Origin: Dermacoccus abyssi
GTDB taxonomy: Bacteria > Actinomycetota > Actinomycetes > Actinomycetales > Dermatophilaceae
Length of the DNA: 64,000 bases
Strand: one strand, 5' to 3'
Assembly (NCBI RefSeq): GCF_034541975.1
Contig: NZ_JAVYJM010000001.1
The notes beneath the pieces were generated by a model. The model saw nothing but the letters and a program-made list of their open reading frames with translations. It searched no databases and had not been told where the DNA came from. The translations under genes were made by a program, and so were the position numbers. This document shows, piece after piece, positions 1 to 9,418 of the stretch (its first letter is position 1; each line of letters begins with the position of its first letter).

Positions 1-67
1 TCACGCCGCCGACCACCCCACCCCGGACGGGTGTAGTGTGAGGTGGATCACTACGAGGGGGGAAGGG

Positions 68-1186
68 ATGCGGCACAAATCCCGTCCACAGGGTTGCGCC
101 TGCGGGTGCGGCCCCGGCTGCGTCCACGCTCGGCTCGCCGACGCGATCCCCCTCGTCAGTTCGCTGTTGAGCTCGACGGCACGCGACGAGGGTCTCGTCA
201 TCGCCATCGCGGACCGCGAGGCACGCCTGCACTACGTCGACGGAGACTCCCGCGCCCGCAGCCGCGCCGAGAGCATCGGCTTCACCGCGGGGGCGAACTG
301 GTCGGAGGCGCAGGTCGGCACGAACGCGCCGGGCCGAGCTGTGGCCCGCGGCGAGGCGGTCTCGATCCATCGCGAGGAGCACACGCGCCCGGACGTCCAC
401 CCGTTCAGCTGCTCCGCGGCGCCGCTCGTCGACCCCGTCACCGGCGAGGTGCTCGGCGCTCTCGACGTGACGGGAGGTGACGCTGCGGCAGACCGGCGCA
501 CCCTCGCACTCGTGCAGGCCACCGCGGCCGCGGTGGCTCGTGAACTTCGCCTCGCCGGGGTGCCGGTCGGCCCTCCACCGCACACGAGCGCGCGGCTGCG
601 CCTCGTCCACCACGGCCGCCCCTGCATCGAAACGGGTACGGCCACCCACGCACTCACCGACCGCCACGCCGAACTCCTCGCGACACTCGCGCTCAAACCC
701 CAAGGCCTCAGCGCCGACGAGATCGGGGCCCTCGTCTACCCGGACGGCACGCCGCCCGCCACCATCCGCGGCGAGTTGCTGCGGCTTCGTCGACGGCTCG
801 ACACGATTCCCGGCGCGCCGAACCTCGAAAGCCGCCCCTACCGCCTCACGGGGCCACTGCTCATCGATGCCGTCCAGGTCACGGAGCATCTGCGTCGCGG
901 CGAGCACGATGAAGCCCTCGAGCTGTATCGCGGAGCCTCGCTGACGCACAGCGAGGCGGAGCCCGTCGTCGACCTGCTGCGTTCGACGTCCGGGTCGCTG
1001 CGCGAAGCGATGCTCAGTGACGCCACTCCCGAGACCCTTCTGCGCTACCTCGACCTGCCCGAGGCCGCCGATGACGTCGAGTCGTGGCACATGGCACTCA
1101 CCGTCCTGCCACCGCGCGCGCCACAGCGGGCCATCGTTCTCACGCATCTCGAACAGCTCGACACTCGTCTGCGCCAGGCGAACTGA
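68..1186 (+). CDS. GAF-domain transcriptional regulator, likely controller of the adjacent aldehyde/alcohol dehydrogenase operon
   Basis: The product is about 372 residues. Residues about 35-160 read as a GAF sensor domain, with the family signatures NWSEAQVGTNAPGRA, CSAAPLVDPVTGEVLGALDVTGGD and the preceding acid-rich strand. Residues about 200-300 look like a winged-helix region (LTDRHAELLATLAL, TIRGELLRLRRRLD, SRPYRL). This is the architecture of actinobacterial regulators that sit beside acetaldehyde/alcohol dehydrogenase genes. I start at ATG 68, which follows an AAGGG ribosome site; an in-frame GTG lies at 38 and the frame is open to the left edge. The N-terminus is odd: the usual helical segment before GAF is replaced by a short cysteine cluster (C10, C12, C14, C18), which might bind metal. 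Control of the downstream operon is inferred from position only. Confidence 0.8.
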   Translation: MRHKSRPQGCACGCGPGCVHARLADAIPLVSSLLSSTARDEGLVIAIADREARLHYVDGDSRARSRAESIGFTAGANWSEAQVGTNAPGRAVARGEAVSIHREEHTRPDVHPFSCSAAPLVDPVTGEVLGALDVTGGDAAADRRTLALVQATAAAVARELRLAGVPVGPPPHTSARLRLVHHGRPCIETGTATHALTDRHAELLATLALKPQGLSADEIGALVYPDGTPPATIRGELLRLRRRLDTIPGAPNLESRPYRLTGPLLIDAVQVTEHLRRGEHDEALELYRGASLTHSEAEPVVDLLRSTSGSLREAMLSDATPETLLRYLDLPEAADDVESWHMALTVLPPRAPQRAIVLTHLEQLDTRLRQAN

Positions 1187-1200
1187 CGCCCGCACAGCGC

Positions 1201-1230
1201 GTTGCACGGGCAGTGCAACGTTGATGCAAC
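1201..1230. promoter_or_regulatory. Inverted repeat GTTGCAC-N5-GTGCAAC plus a third TGCAAC half-site
   Basis: A perfect 7-bp inverted repeat (1201-1207 and 1213-1219) is followed at once by GTTGATGCAAC (1220-1230), so three TGCAAC half-sites lie within 30 bases. It sits just after the GAF regulator and about 75 bases before the aldehyde dehydrogenase start, a typical operator position. The bound protein is unknown; the GAF regulator is the natural candidate. Confidence 0.5.
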
Positions 1231-1244
1231 GCAGCCCTTCGTAA

Positions 1245-1260
1245 CGTGACGCACATCACG
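1245..1260. promoter_or_regulatory. CRP/GlxR-like site CGTGA-N6-TCACG
   Basis: CGTGACGCACATCACG is a perfect palindrome in its outer five bases and matches the GTGA-N6-TCAC core of CRP-family sites. It lies 45 bases upstream of the aldehyde dehydrogenase ATG. The same core occurs upstream of hpaE and of the permease at 26998. Confidence 0.45.
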
Positions 1261-1304
1261 CAACCCCGCGTCACATTCCGCGGGCTCAGGGAAAGGAAGC
1301 TGCG

Positions 1305-2828
<1,524 letters not shown>

Positions 2829-2876
2829 GCCGACCCGCATCACCGATCAGATCGCAACCACACGAAGGGAAGAGTC

Positions 2877-3920
2877 ATGAGCACCATGCAAGCTGCAGTC
2901 GTGGACGTCTTCGGCGAAGACCTGAACGTCAAGGATGTGGAACTGCCGGAACCCGGGCCGGGTCAGGCGCTGGTCAAGCTCATCGCATCGGGGGTGTGCC
3001 ACACCGACCTGCACGCCAAGGACGGTGACTGGCCGGTCAAGCCCGAACCGCCGTTCATCCCGGGCCACGAGGGAGTCGGCGTCGTCGAGAAACTCGGCGA
3101 AGGCGTCACCGAACTCGCCATCGGCGACATGGTGGGCAATGCCTGGCTCGCCTCCGCGTGCGGCACGTGCGAGCACTGCCGCAACGGCTGGGAGACGTTG
3201 TGCGAGGAGCAGACCAACGGCGGGTACAGCGTCAACGGCTCGTTCGGGCAGTACATGCTCGTCGACGCCACGTTCGCCGCCCGTATCCCCGACGGCGCGG
3301 ACCCCCACGAGATCGCTCCCGTGCTGTGCGCCGGTGTCACCGTCTACAAGGGGCTGAAGGTCACGGAGGTGCGCCCCGGCCAGTGGGTCGTCATCTCCGG
3401 CATCGGCGGTCTTGGGCACATCGCCGTCCAGTACGCCAAGGCCATGGGGATGCGGATCGTCGCCGTGGACGTCGCCGACGACAAGCTGGAGCTCGCGAAG
3501 AAGCACGGCGCGGAGGTCACGGTGAACGCCGCGGTCGAGGACCCGACGCAGGCCGTCCTCGACGCCACCGGCGGCGGCGCTCACGGTGTGCTGGTCACGG
3601 CGGTGCACCCCAAGGCGTTCGGTCAGGCCATCGGAATGGCGCGCCGCGGGGGAACCATCGTGTTCAACGGCCTTCCCCCGGGTGATTTCCCGGCGCCGAT
3701 CTTCGACGTCGTCCTCAAAGGCCTGACGATCCGCGGATCGATCGTCGGCACCCGGCAGGACATGGTGGAGGCCCTCGACTTCTATGCCCGAGGCCTCATC
3801 CACCCGACGTTCAGCAAGCGGAACCTCGACGACATCAACGCGGTGTTCGACGAGATGCACCACGGCAAGATCGACGGGCGCGTCGTCATCGACTACACGA
3901 CGGAGCGCGAGGAGAAGTGA
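2877..3920 (+). CDS. adhP: Zinc-dependent alcohol dehydrogenase (AdhP/AdhA type)
   Basis: A 347-residue medium-chain alcohol dehydrogenase. Catalytic zinc ligands are Cys41 (GVCHTD) and His64 (PGHEG); the structural zinc site is complete (C95, C98, C101, C109 in CGTCEHCRNGWETLC). The NAD-binding GIGGLGHIAVQYAKAMG motif follows, then a D typical of NAD rather than NADP preference. Ribosome site GAAGGGAAGAG precedes ATG 2877. It lies between the aldehyde dehydrogenase and a DUF779 gene that overlaps its stop codon, so the three are almost certainly one transcript. The family usually oxidises ethanol and other primary alcohols. Confidence 0.92.
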   Translation: MSTMQAAVVDVFGEDLNVKDVELPEPGPGQALVKLIASGVCHTDLHAKDGDWPVKPEPPFIPGHEGVGVVEKLGEGVTELAIGDMVGNAWLASACGTCEHCRNGWETLCEEQTNGGYSVNGSFGQYMLVDATFAARIPDGADPHEIAPVLCAGVTVYKGLKVTEVRPGQWVVISGIGGLGHIAVQYAKAMGMRIVAVDVADDKLELAKKHGAEVTVNAAVEDPTQAVLDATGGGAHGVLVTAVHPKAFGQAIGMARRGGTIVFNGLPPGDFPAPIFDVVLKGLTIRGSIVGTRQDMVEALDFYARGLIHPTFSKRNLDDINAVFDEMHHGKIDGRVVIDYTTEREEK

Positions 3921-4315
3921 TGAACCTCGAGTCACGAGCCGCTGTGGCCGGCGAGAGCGTCAGCCGGGTCGCCCTGACGCCGGACGCCGTCGCTCTGCTG
4001 CAGCAGCTCGTGGCCCAGCACGGTCGTCTGATGTTCCACCAGTCCGGCGGGTGTTGTGACGGGTCGACGCCGATGTGCTATCCGGCAGGGCAGTTCCGCA
4101 CGGGTCAGGCCGACGTCCTGCTCGGCACGTTCACCCTTCCGGACGTGGCGGGTGACGATGCGGAACTGGAGTTCTGGATGAGCCGCGAACAGTTCGAGAC
4201 GTGGAAGCACACTCACCTCACCGTTGACGTCGTCGACGGACGCGGTGGCGGCTTCTCCGTGGAGAGCCCGACCGGAAAGCGCTTCCTCATCCGTTCGGAC
4301 GTGCTCGGAGGCTGA
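3920..4315 (+). CDS. DUF779 family protein
   Basis: A 131-residue protein with the DUF779 features HQSGGCCDGSTPMCYPAG and LEFWMSREQFETWKHT. The paired cysteines and the YPAG strand are the conserved core. The family is found beside acetaldehyde dehydrogenase genes, which matches this operon, but its biochemical role is not established. The ATG overlaps the alcohol dehydrogenase stop (TGATG), implying translational coupling; a GTG one codon upstream is an alternative. A strong hairpin ends the operon 18 bases downstream. Confidence 0.85.
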   Translation: MNLESRAAVAGESVSRVALTPDAVALLQQLVAQHGRLMFHQSGGCCDGSTPMCYPAGQFRTGQADVLLGTFTLPDVAGDDAELEFWMSREQFETWKHTHLTVDVVDGRGGGFSVESPTGKRFLIRSDVLGG

Positions 4316-4332
4316 CGGCTCGATCGTCGAGC

Positions 4333-4362
4333 GCGGGGGCCGTGGTTCGCCACGGCCTCCGC
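4333..4362. terminator. Hairpin terminator of the aldehyde/alcohol dehydrogenase operon
   Basis: Arms GCGGGGGCCGTGG and CCACGGCCTCCGC around a TTCG loop; one mismatch in 13 pairs and no U-tract. Confidence 0.7.
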
Positions 4363-4441
4363 GTTCGGCGTTGTCGGTGTGAGCGTCGGGCGAGGCCGTG
4401 CCAGGAGGAGATCGCCGTGGCGTGACGGCTAATCTGTCCGC

Positions 4442-4981
4442 ATGCCAAGCCATCACACGCTCGTCGAGACCGAGGCCGCCGTATCCGGTCGCTTGGCCAC
4501 CGTCAGCATCAACGCTGACGCGATGCATGCGGTTTCGAGCATCCACCGCGCGGCGAACGCGTCGCGCAATCACATGACGAACACCGTTCTGCGTCCGCAC
4601 GACCTGTCGTGGACCGGGTTCGTCGTCCTGTGGAGCGTGTGGATCTTCGACAACCCCGAGACGCGTGAGGTCGCCGACAGCGCCGGCATCTCGAAGGCGA
4701 CGCTGAGCGGGGTCGTCAAGACGCTCAGTGCGCGGGGTTGGCTGACGCGCAGCCAGTCGAGCACGGACAAGCGCTTCGCCCACCTGAGCCTCACCCCGGC
4801 CGGCGTGGCCCTCATGGAGGAGCTCTTCCCGCGCTTCAACGCCCTCGAGGAAGAACTCATCTCCGGTCTCACGCCCGAGGAAGTCGACGTCCTGACGAAG
4901 GCGCTGCGCAAGGTCGTCACGACGGCCGAGTCCATGAGCGCCGACGGCCCGAGGCCCGAGTCAGGCGTGACTCATGGTTGA
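4442..4981 (+). CDS. MarR family transcriptional regulator
   Basis: A 179-residue MarR-type winged-helix regulator. The recognition segment VADSAGISKATLSGVVKTLSARGWLTR and the wing SSTDKRFAHLSLTPAG are clear. The first 40 residues are an extension. ATG 4442 has no Shine-Dalgarno sequence but a TAATCT hexamer ends six bases upstream, so the message is probably leaderless. Its stop lies inside the next gene (8-bp overlap). The target genes are unknown; the downstream winged-helix gene is the nearest candidate. Confidence 0.85.
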   Translation: MPSHHTLVETEAAVSGRLATVSINADAMHAVSSIHRAANASRNHMTNTVLRPHDLSWTGFVVLWSVWIFDNPETREVADSAGISKATLSGVVKTLSARGWLTRSQSSTDKRFAHLSLTPAGVALMEELFPRFNALEEELISGLTPEEVDVLTKALRKVVTTAESMSADGPRPESGVTHG

Positions 4982-6074
4982 TTCCGCGCTGGTCCGCCGC
5001 CGCCTCGTGGCCCAAGGGTTGGCGACCCGGCCCTTCAGCAGTCCCCACGACGCCGTGGCTGCGTTCGGTGCCATGCAGGGGCAGGACCTGCCGGGCGTCA
5101 TGGCGTCCATTGCGCTGCGGTTGAGCGAGCCGGGTGGGCGTTTCGGGCTCGACGGCGTCGTGGCCGCCTTCGACGACGGCTCCGTCGTCCGCGGATATCC
5201 GATGCGTGGCACTGTCTTCGCCGTGGCCGCCGAGGACGTCCGATGGATGACTGAGCTCTGCGCGGGACCGGCCGTCAAAGCCCAGGTGAGGCGCCGCGCC
5301 CAGTTGGAGCTGGACGACGAGCAGATCGCGCGGGCGCAGGAGATTCTCCTGACGCAGTGCACCGCCTCGCCGCGCGGGCTGTCGCGCGGCGACCTCTTCG
5401 CCCACTGGGAGGCGGCGGGCCTCGCCCCCGCCGGCGGCCGCGGCTACCACATGCTGTCGTACCTCATCGCGACCGGCGTTGCCGTGTACGGGCCGTGGAA
5501 CGGTTCGGACAACAACGTCGTGTCAGCTCAGGCTTGGCTGCCCGCCGGGTCGTCGCTCGGGGAACGCTTCAACGGTGACGAAACCGCCGCCATCGCCGAA
5601 CTGCTGCGCCGATACCTCACGAGCCACGGCCCCGCCACGCTGCGCGACTTCGCCTGGTGGACCAAGCTGCCCATCACGAAGATTCGCCGCGCTTTCGCCA
5701 CGATCGCAGACGAGTTCGTCGGCGACGACTCCGATGAGGGCCGTTACTGGCGTCAGACACTCGACGACGAGGTGGACGCCGCGGGGGACGCCGCCGACGG
5801 GCTGTTCCTCCTGCCCGGCTTCGACGAGATCGTGCTCGGCTACCCCGACCGGCTGGCCCTGCTCGAAGAGGCACACCATCCGCGACTCGTGCCCGGCAAC
5901 AACGGCGTCTTCCAGCGCGGCATCATGCACGCGGGCACCATCGTCGGCACCTGGCGTCGCGGCGGGCGTCCCGGCCGACGAGCGCTTGACGTCGTCGGCT
6001 TCGACACCTTGCCCCCCGACGTGGCCCACGACGCTGAACGTCTGCACGCCCAGTTCCCCTACCTCGGGGCGTGA
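4974..6074 (+). CDS. Winged helix DNA-binding domain-containing protein (YcaQ/AlkX-like, HTH_42)
   Basis: A 366-residue protein of the HTH_42 family, whose better known members are DNA glycosylases acting on crosslinks or bulky lesions (AlkX/YcaQ). The family is recognised by the N-terminal AAFGAMQGQDLPGVMASIALR stretch (interrupted here only for length), the segment VRGYPMRGTVFAVAAED and the C-terminal LLPGFDEIVLGYPDR. In glycosylase members a QxQ/QxD motif matters; here MQGQD is present. It starts 8 bases before the MarR stop, so the pair is coupled. DNA repair or antibiotic self-protection is an inference from family. Confidence 0.75.
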   Translation: MVDSALVRRRLVAQGLATRPFSSPHDAVAAFGAMQGQDLPGVMASIALRLSEPGGRFGLDGVVAAFDDGSVVRGYPMRGTVFAVAAEDVRWMTELCAGPAVKAQVRRRAQLELDDEQIARAQEILLTQCTASPRGLSRGDLFAHWEAAGLAPAGGRGYHMLSYLIATGVAVYGPWNGSDNNVVSAQAWLPAGSSLGERFNGDETAAIAELLRRYLTSHGPATLRDFAWWTKLPITKIRRAFATIADEFVGDDSDEGRYWRQTLDDEVDAAGDAADGLFLLPGFDEIVLGYPDRLALLEEAHHPRLVPGNNGVFQRGIMHAGTIVGTWRRGGRPGRRALDVVGFDTLPPDVAHDAERLHAQFPYLGA

Positions 6075-6150
6075 CGCTGACCGGGCGGGCCGGGACAAGC
6101 GCACAGCTTGCCTCGATGCCGTCCCCAGGTACTGCGCAAACCGGGGGCAG

Positions 6151-6335
6151 ATGGGTAACTTCAGTCGGGTGAAACCCGTTCCGGCCGACGCCATGGTCTC
6201 GCGGCGCATGCGCGGGCAGCGCCGCCGTGACACGTCACCAGAGATGAGCCTCCGCCGTGCCCTCCACGCCCGGGGACATCGGTACCGAGTCGATGCACCA
6301 CTGCCAGGTATGCCGGGCCGACGAGCCGATCTACT
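6151..6335 (+). pseudogene. 5' fragment of a very short patch repair (Vsr-type) endonuclease gene
   Basis: From ATG 6151 the frame reads MRGQRRRDTSPEMSLRRALH and RGHRYRVDAPLPGMPGRRADLL, the unmistakable N-terminal third of Vsr-family endonucleases (RRDT, RRALHARG, RADLLF). It then loses similarity after RADLL. The expected Asp/His catalytic region with CFWHGCP is absent and the frame runs on into low-sense arginine-rich sequence until 6387. The missing 3' part abuts a fragment of an unrelated phosphatase gene, so this looks like a deletion scar of a restriction-modification or repair locus. The edge at 6335 is approximate. Confidence 0.7.
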
Positions 6336-6622
6336 CGCGCAAAGACCTCGCCGCCACCCTCATCGACGCGGCCGACGTCGTCGCTGAGCTGCGCTCCCAG
6401 GGACTCAGCGCGCTGCTGCACTGCGTCCACGCTCACCACCGCACGCCGTCGGTCGCTCTCGTCTACGCCGTGAAGTACCGCTGGCTGACGACGGACGCCG
6501 CGGCCGAGCAGATCCGCCGGGCGCTCGGCGTCACCTCGATCGACGGACTCCTCTGGCAGACCGCGCTGGATGTGGCCCGCGCCATCGAAACGCCCCGCGT
6601 CATGACTCCCGCGACGGCGTGA
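6330..6622 (+). pseudogene. 3' fragment of a HCX5R (dual-specificity-like) phosphatase domain
   Basis: In the +2 frame, after the Vsr-like part, the sequence reads DLAATLIDAADVVAEL, then LLHCVHAHHRTPSVALVYA. HCVHAHHR (about 6419-6442) fits the HCX5R phosphatase signature, and RTP plus the following helix resemble the phosphatase domain attached to actinobacterial ADP-ribosylglycohydrolases. A GTG at 6257 would permit a 121-residue product, but its first 25 residues only mirror the Vsr fragment in another frame, so I regard the gene as 5'-truncated. Whether any product is made is unknown. Confidence 0.55.
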
Positions 6623-6631
6623 CCTGCGGTG

Positions 6632-6654
6632 GGGACGGGAGGCGTTCCCGTCCC
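6632..6654. terminator. Hairpin after the phosphatase fragment
   Basis: GGGACGGGA pairs with TCCCGTCCC across a five-base loop, ten bases after the stop codon. Confidence 0.6.
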
Positions 6655-6676
6655 TATCGGCTGCGCCCCTCATGGA

Positions 6677-6739
6677 TGGGCAGACTTCCCTGCGGTTGGG
6701 TAGCCACCGCCTCGGCCCAAGGGCAGCAAACTGTGCCCA
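6677..6739. repeat. Repeat family A, left copy (imperfect hairpin)
   Basis: The arm at 6677-6703 (TGGGCAGACTTCCCTGCGGT then TGGGTAG) matches, in opposite orientation, the arm at 7475-7501 in 26 of 27 bases. Its own partner arm (6711-6739) pairs only imperfectly. It sits between the phosphatase fragment and the GNAT gene. Confidence 0.75.
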
Positions 6740-6827
6740 GCGGCGTGACGTGACGATGCCGCCGTGCTCCCGGTCGGTGCCGACTCGTAGGCTGCGAGAA
6801 CAACGCACGCACCGGCCGGAGGTCACC

Positions 6828-7412
6828 ATGCCCGCACGCACCGTCACGACCTGGACGCTCGAGATGACGACGCGCCCCGAACTGGCCGCGACGCTGCCCG
6901 ACGGCGTGCGCATCGACCTCGCCGAGAACATCACCCCGGAGTTTGCGCGCTACCTCTACGCCGTCGTCGGCGGACCGTGGACGTGGACCGACCGCCTCGC
7001 CTGGTCACGCGAGCAGTGGCTCGAGGATCTCGGCGTTCCCGGAACGGAGACGTGGGTGGCCTACGCCGACGGCGCCCCCGCGGGGTACGTGCAGATCCAG
7101 CCGACGAAGGACGATCAACACCCGGCATCGGTGGAGATTCGTTATTTCGGCCTCGTCGAGGAAGCGATCGGACGCGGCATCGGCCGGGCGCTGCTCGAGC
7201 ACGGCATCGCCTCGGCGTGGAGCCTCGGCGAGCGCCACGACGACCTGCCTGCGACGTCGCGCGTCTGGGTTCACACGTGCGACCTCGACGGCCCCGCAGC
7301 GCTGCCCAACTACGAGAAGCGCGGGTTCACGCTCACCGACGAGAGCGTCGACGAGATGGACTACCCCGACGAGCCGCTCGGCGCGTGGCGCTCGTCGGGC
7401 GGACCGGCCTGA
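6828..7412 (+). CDS. GNAT family N-acetyltransferase
   Basis: A 194-residue acetyltransferase. The acetyl-CoA-binding motif is visible as FGLVEEAIGRGIGRALLEHG (Q/R-x-x-G-x-G/A type: RGIGRA), followed by the NYEKRGFTLTDE strand typical of the GNAT C-terminus. ATG 6828 is chosen because CCGGAGGTCACC places a strong ribosome site before it; a longer frame from 6672 would run through the repeat. The acceptor substrate cannot be told. The gene stands alone and is flanked on both sides by copies of repeat family A in inverted orientation. Confidence 0.85.
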   Translation: MPARTVTTWTLEMTTRPELAATLPDGVRIDLAENITPEFARYLYAVVGGPWTWTDRLAWSREQWLEDLGVPGTETWVAYADGAPAGYVQIQPTKDDQHPASVEIRYFGLVEEAIGRGIGRALLEHGIASAWSLGERHDDLPATSRVWVHTCDLDGPAALPNYEKRGFTLTDESVDEMDYPDEPLGAWRSSGGPA

Positions 7413-7438
7413 CGACACCCCGTCGACGTCGCCGTCGC

Positions 7439-7501
7439 TGGGCAGAGTTTCCTGCGGCTGGGTAGAGGCACACACTGCCCAACCGCAGGGAAGTCTGCCC
7501 A
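7439..7501. repeat. Repeat family A, right copy (long hairpin, probable terminator)
   Basis: Arms 7439-7465 and 7475-7501 pair over 27 bases with four differences, three of which are G-U compatible, around a nine-base loop. It lies between the converging GNAT and peptidase C26 genes, so it could terminate both. Confidence 0.8.
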
Positions 7502-7531
7502 AGCGCTGAGAGGGCGCCGAGCAGGAACCGC

Positions 7532-8356
7532 CTAAGCGCGCTGACGCGCCCGTTCGACGAGGTCGGCGAAGAGCTTCGCCTGCTGCGGGTCGGTGTCGAA
7601 GGTGTCCTCCGGGTGCCACTGCACCGCGACAACGCTCGCGCCGCCCGCAATGGTGGCCGCACCGCTCGCACCCTCACCCGCAGCGGCACCGTCCAGCTCC
7701 ACCGCCTCGGTGACGCCGTCCGACGACCGCGCCACGACGCGCCATCCGGGCGCCACGTCCTTGAGGCACTGGTGGTGGTAGCAGCTGGCGCGCACCTGCG
7801 GCACGCCGAGTACTCCCGCCAGGCGCGAATCGGCGTCCACCTCGACGCCCTCGACCCGGTGACGGTGCGCCTCGACGGAGAGTTCGTCGTCCATGTCGAA
7901 GTGCAGCGTGCCGCCGAGGGCCACGTTGAGCAGCTGCATGCCGCGGCAGATCGCGAGCGCCGGCACACCGCGCTCGATGACGACGCGTGCCAGGGCGAAG
8001 TCGAACGCGTCCTGCTCAACGTCGACGTCGTAGTGCGTCTCATGCAGGGCATCGCCGGTCCAGACCGGCGACACGTCACCGCCACCGGGCAGCAGAATGC
8101 CGTCGGCAAAGGCCACACGCTCGGCGACCTCGTCGACGAAATCCTGTGTCAACGCACTGAATCCACGCGATGGGTCGATGCGCCGGTCGGCCGGTATGTC
8201 GTGGCCGACGGGCGCCACCGGGTGGATGACGACCGGCTCGCCACCCGCTGCCCACACGGCGTCGAGCAGCCTGCGCGCCGTCACGTCGGCGCCGAACCGC
8301 AGCGCCGATGCCGACGCCGAGAACCGCGCCGGGATGGCGATGATGGGCCGACCCAT
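7532..8356 (-). CDS. Gamma-glutamyl-gamma-aminobutyrate hydrolase family protein (peptidase C26, PuuD-like)
   Basis: A 274-residue class-I glutamine-amidotransferase-like hydrolase. The nucleophile elbow is ALAICRGMQLLNVALGG (catalytic Cys), preceded by the GILLPGGGDVSP oxyanion strand; the His-Glu pair is in VVAVQWHPEDTF. PuuD-type enzymes release glutamate from gamma-glutamylated amines. ATG 8356 has a strong AAGGAGG site; a longer frame from 8434 lacks one. It lies downstream of the hpa genes on the same strand but is separated from them by a terminator hairpin, so it is probably an independent gene. Confidence 0.85.
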   Translation of the reverse strand: MGRPIIAIPARFSASASALRFGADVTARRLLDAVWAAGGEPVVIHPVAPVGHDIPADRRIDPSRGFSALTQDFVDEVAERVAFADGILLPGGGDVSPVWTGDALHETHYDVDVEQDAFDFALARVVIERGVPALAICRGMQLLNVALGGTLHFDMDDELSVEAHRHRVEGVEVDADSRLAGVLGVPQVRASCYHHQCLKDVAPGWRVVARSSDGVTEAVELDGAAAGEGASGAATIAGGASVVAVQWHPEDTFDTDPQQAKLFADLVERARQRA

Positions 8357-8498
8357 GGCCCCTCCTTCGTTGACGATCACATCGAGCCCCGGCTCAAGGT
8401 ACCGAACCGGCTCCATGACGATTCGGCACCTCAATCAGGGCGGTTCAGGTGCGATGGCGCCACGACGCTTCGTCGCACCCTGAAGCCGAAACCTGAGC

Positions 8499-8522
8499 GG
8501 GCCGGGGCAAGCGCCCCGGCCC
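8499..8522. terminator. Hairpin terminator of the hpa operon
   Basis: Perfect 10-bp arms GGGCCGGGGC and GCCCCGGCCC around AAGC, starting six bases beyond the hpaG stop. A second hairpin (GGTGCGA/TCGCACC, about 8449-8480) follows. Confidence 0.75.
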
Positions 8523-8528
8523 GAACGA

Positions 8529-9389
8529 TCAGGGCTGCGGCGGCTTCGGCTTGCGGATGCCGCGGAACTCCCAGTCGCCACCCTGGGCGGTGGAGAGAAC
8601 TTCCTCGGACTCGGTCACCTGAGCGCCGACGTCGGTGCGGATCGGCGTCGGGCCCGTGACGATGTGATTGCGCAGCGTGCCGAGACCCTCGACCTCGACC
8701 TCGACGACGTCACCCGGGTACACCGTGCGCGAGATCGCGGGCGTGCCCGAGAGCAGCAGGTCGCCCGGCTGCAGAGTGATGGTGCGGGCGATGTCGGCGA
8801 CGAGGTAGTGCATGTCCCACTCCATCTCGTCGGTCGTGCCGTCCTGCTTCACCTCGCCGTTGACGATGGTGCGGATGCGCTTGCCGCGGAAGTCCCACCC
8901 CTCGACGATGCCCGGGCCGACCGGACAGAGCGTGTCGGCGCCCTTGACGCGCAGCATCGAACCGGAGTCGGTGTCACGGAAGTCGTGCAGGCCGTAGTCG
9001 TTGGCCACGGTGTAGCCGCGGATGTAGTCCCCGGCTTCCTCGGGCGAGATATTGCGGCACGTCTTGCCGATGACGATGGCGATCTCGCCTTCGTAGTTGA
9101 GCCACTTGCAGCCCTCGGGTCGCACGACAGCACCCTCGTGCGTGTTGAGCGCGGAGACCGGCTTGTGGAAGTAGGTGGGCGCCTTCGGCAGCGACGTCAT
9201 CATTTCCTCGACGCGGCTGCGGTAGTTGAGGTGGACGCAGACGATCTTGCTCGGCGTCACCGGCGGCAGGTGCGTGGCGTCGGCGATGGCGATGCGGCGG
9301 CCGTCACCGGCAACGAGCTCGTCCCCCTCGACGATGACGTCGACGGGGTTGCCGTCGAGCAGGATGCGACGGATTTCCTTGGTGGCCAT
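8529..9389 (-). CDS. hpaG: Fumarylacetoacetate hydrolase family protein: 5-carboxymethyl-2-oxo-hex-3-ene-1,7-dioate decarboxylase / HHDD isomerase-like
   Basis: A 286-residue FAH-family protein. Metal-binding and active-site signatures are LNYEGEIAIVIGK (E-x-E pair), GYTVANDYGLHDF, and DLLLSGTPAISRTVYPGDVVEVEVEGLG. The N-terminal lid with IVCVHLNYRSRVEEM and FHKPVSAL is typical. In the homoprotocatechuate pathway this family decarboxylates or isomerises the ring-cleavage product. The assignment rests on its place 29 bases downstream of the hpaD dioxygenase in a three-gene operon; the family alone would also allow other acylpyruvate hydrolases. Ribosome site GAGGAG precedes ATG 9389. Confidence 0.85.
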   Translation of the reverse strand: MATKEIRRILLDGNPVDVIVEGDELVAGDGRRIAIADATHLPPVTPSKIVCVHLNYRSRVEEMMTSLPKAPTYFHKPVSALNTHEGAVVRPEGCKWLNYEGEIAIVIGKTCRNISPEEAGDYIRGYTVANDYGLHDFRDTDSGSMLRVKGADTLCPVGPGIVEGWDFRGKRIRTIVNGEVKQDGTTDEMEWDMHYLVADIARTITLQPGDLLLSGTPAISRTVYPGDVVEVEVEGLGTLRNHIVTGPTPIRTDVGAQVTESEEVLSTAQGGDWEFRGIRKPKPPQP

Positions 9390-9418
9390 GGTGATTACTC
9401 CTCGAAGTTCTCGGGTGG

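Noticed and set aside
38..67. An upstream GTG start for the first regulator
   Set aside because: The residues added are not family-like and there is no ribosome site; ATG 68 fits better, although the frame is open to the edge.
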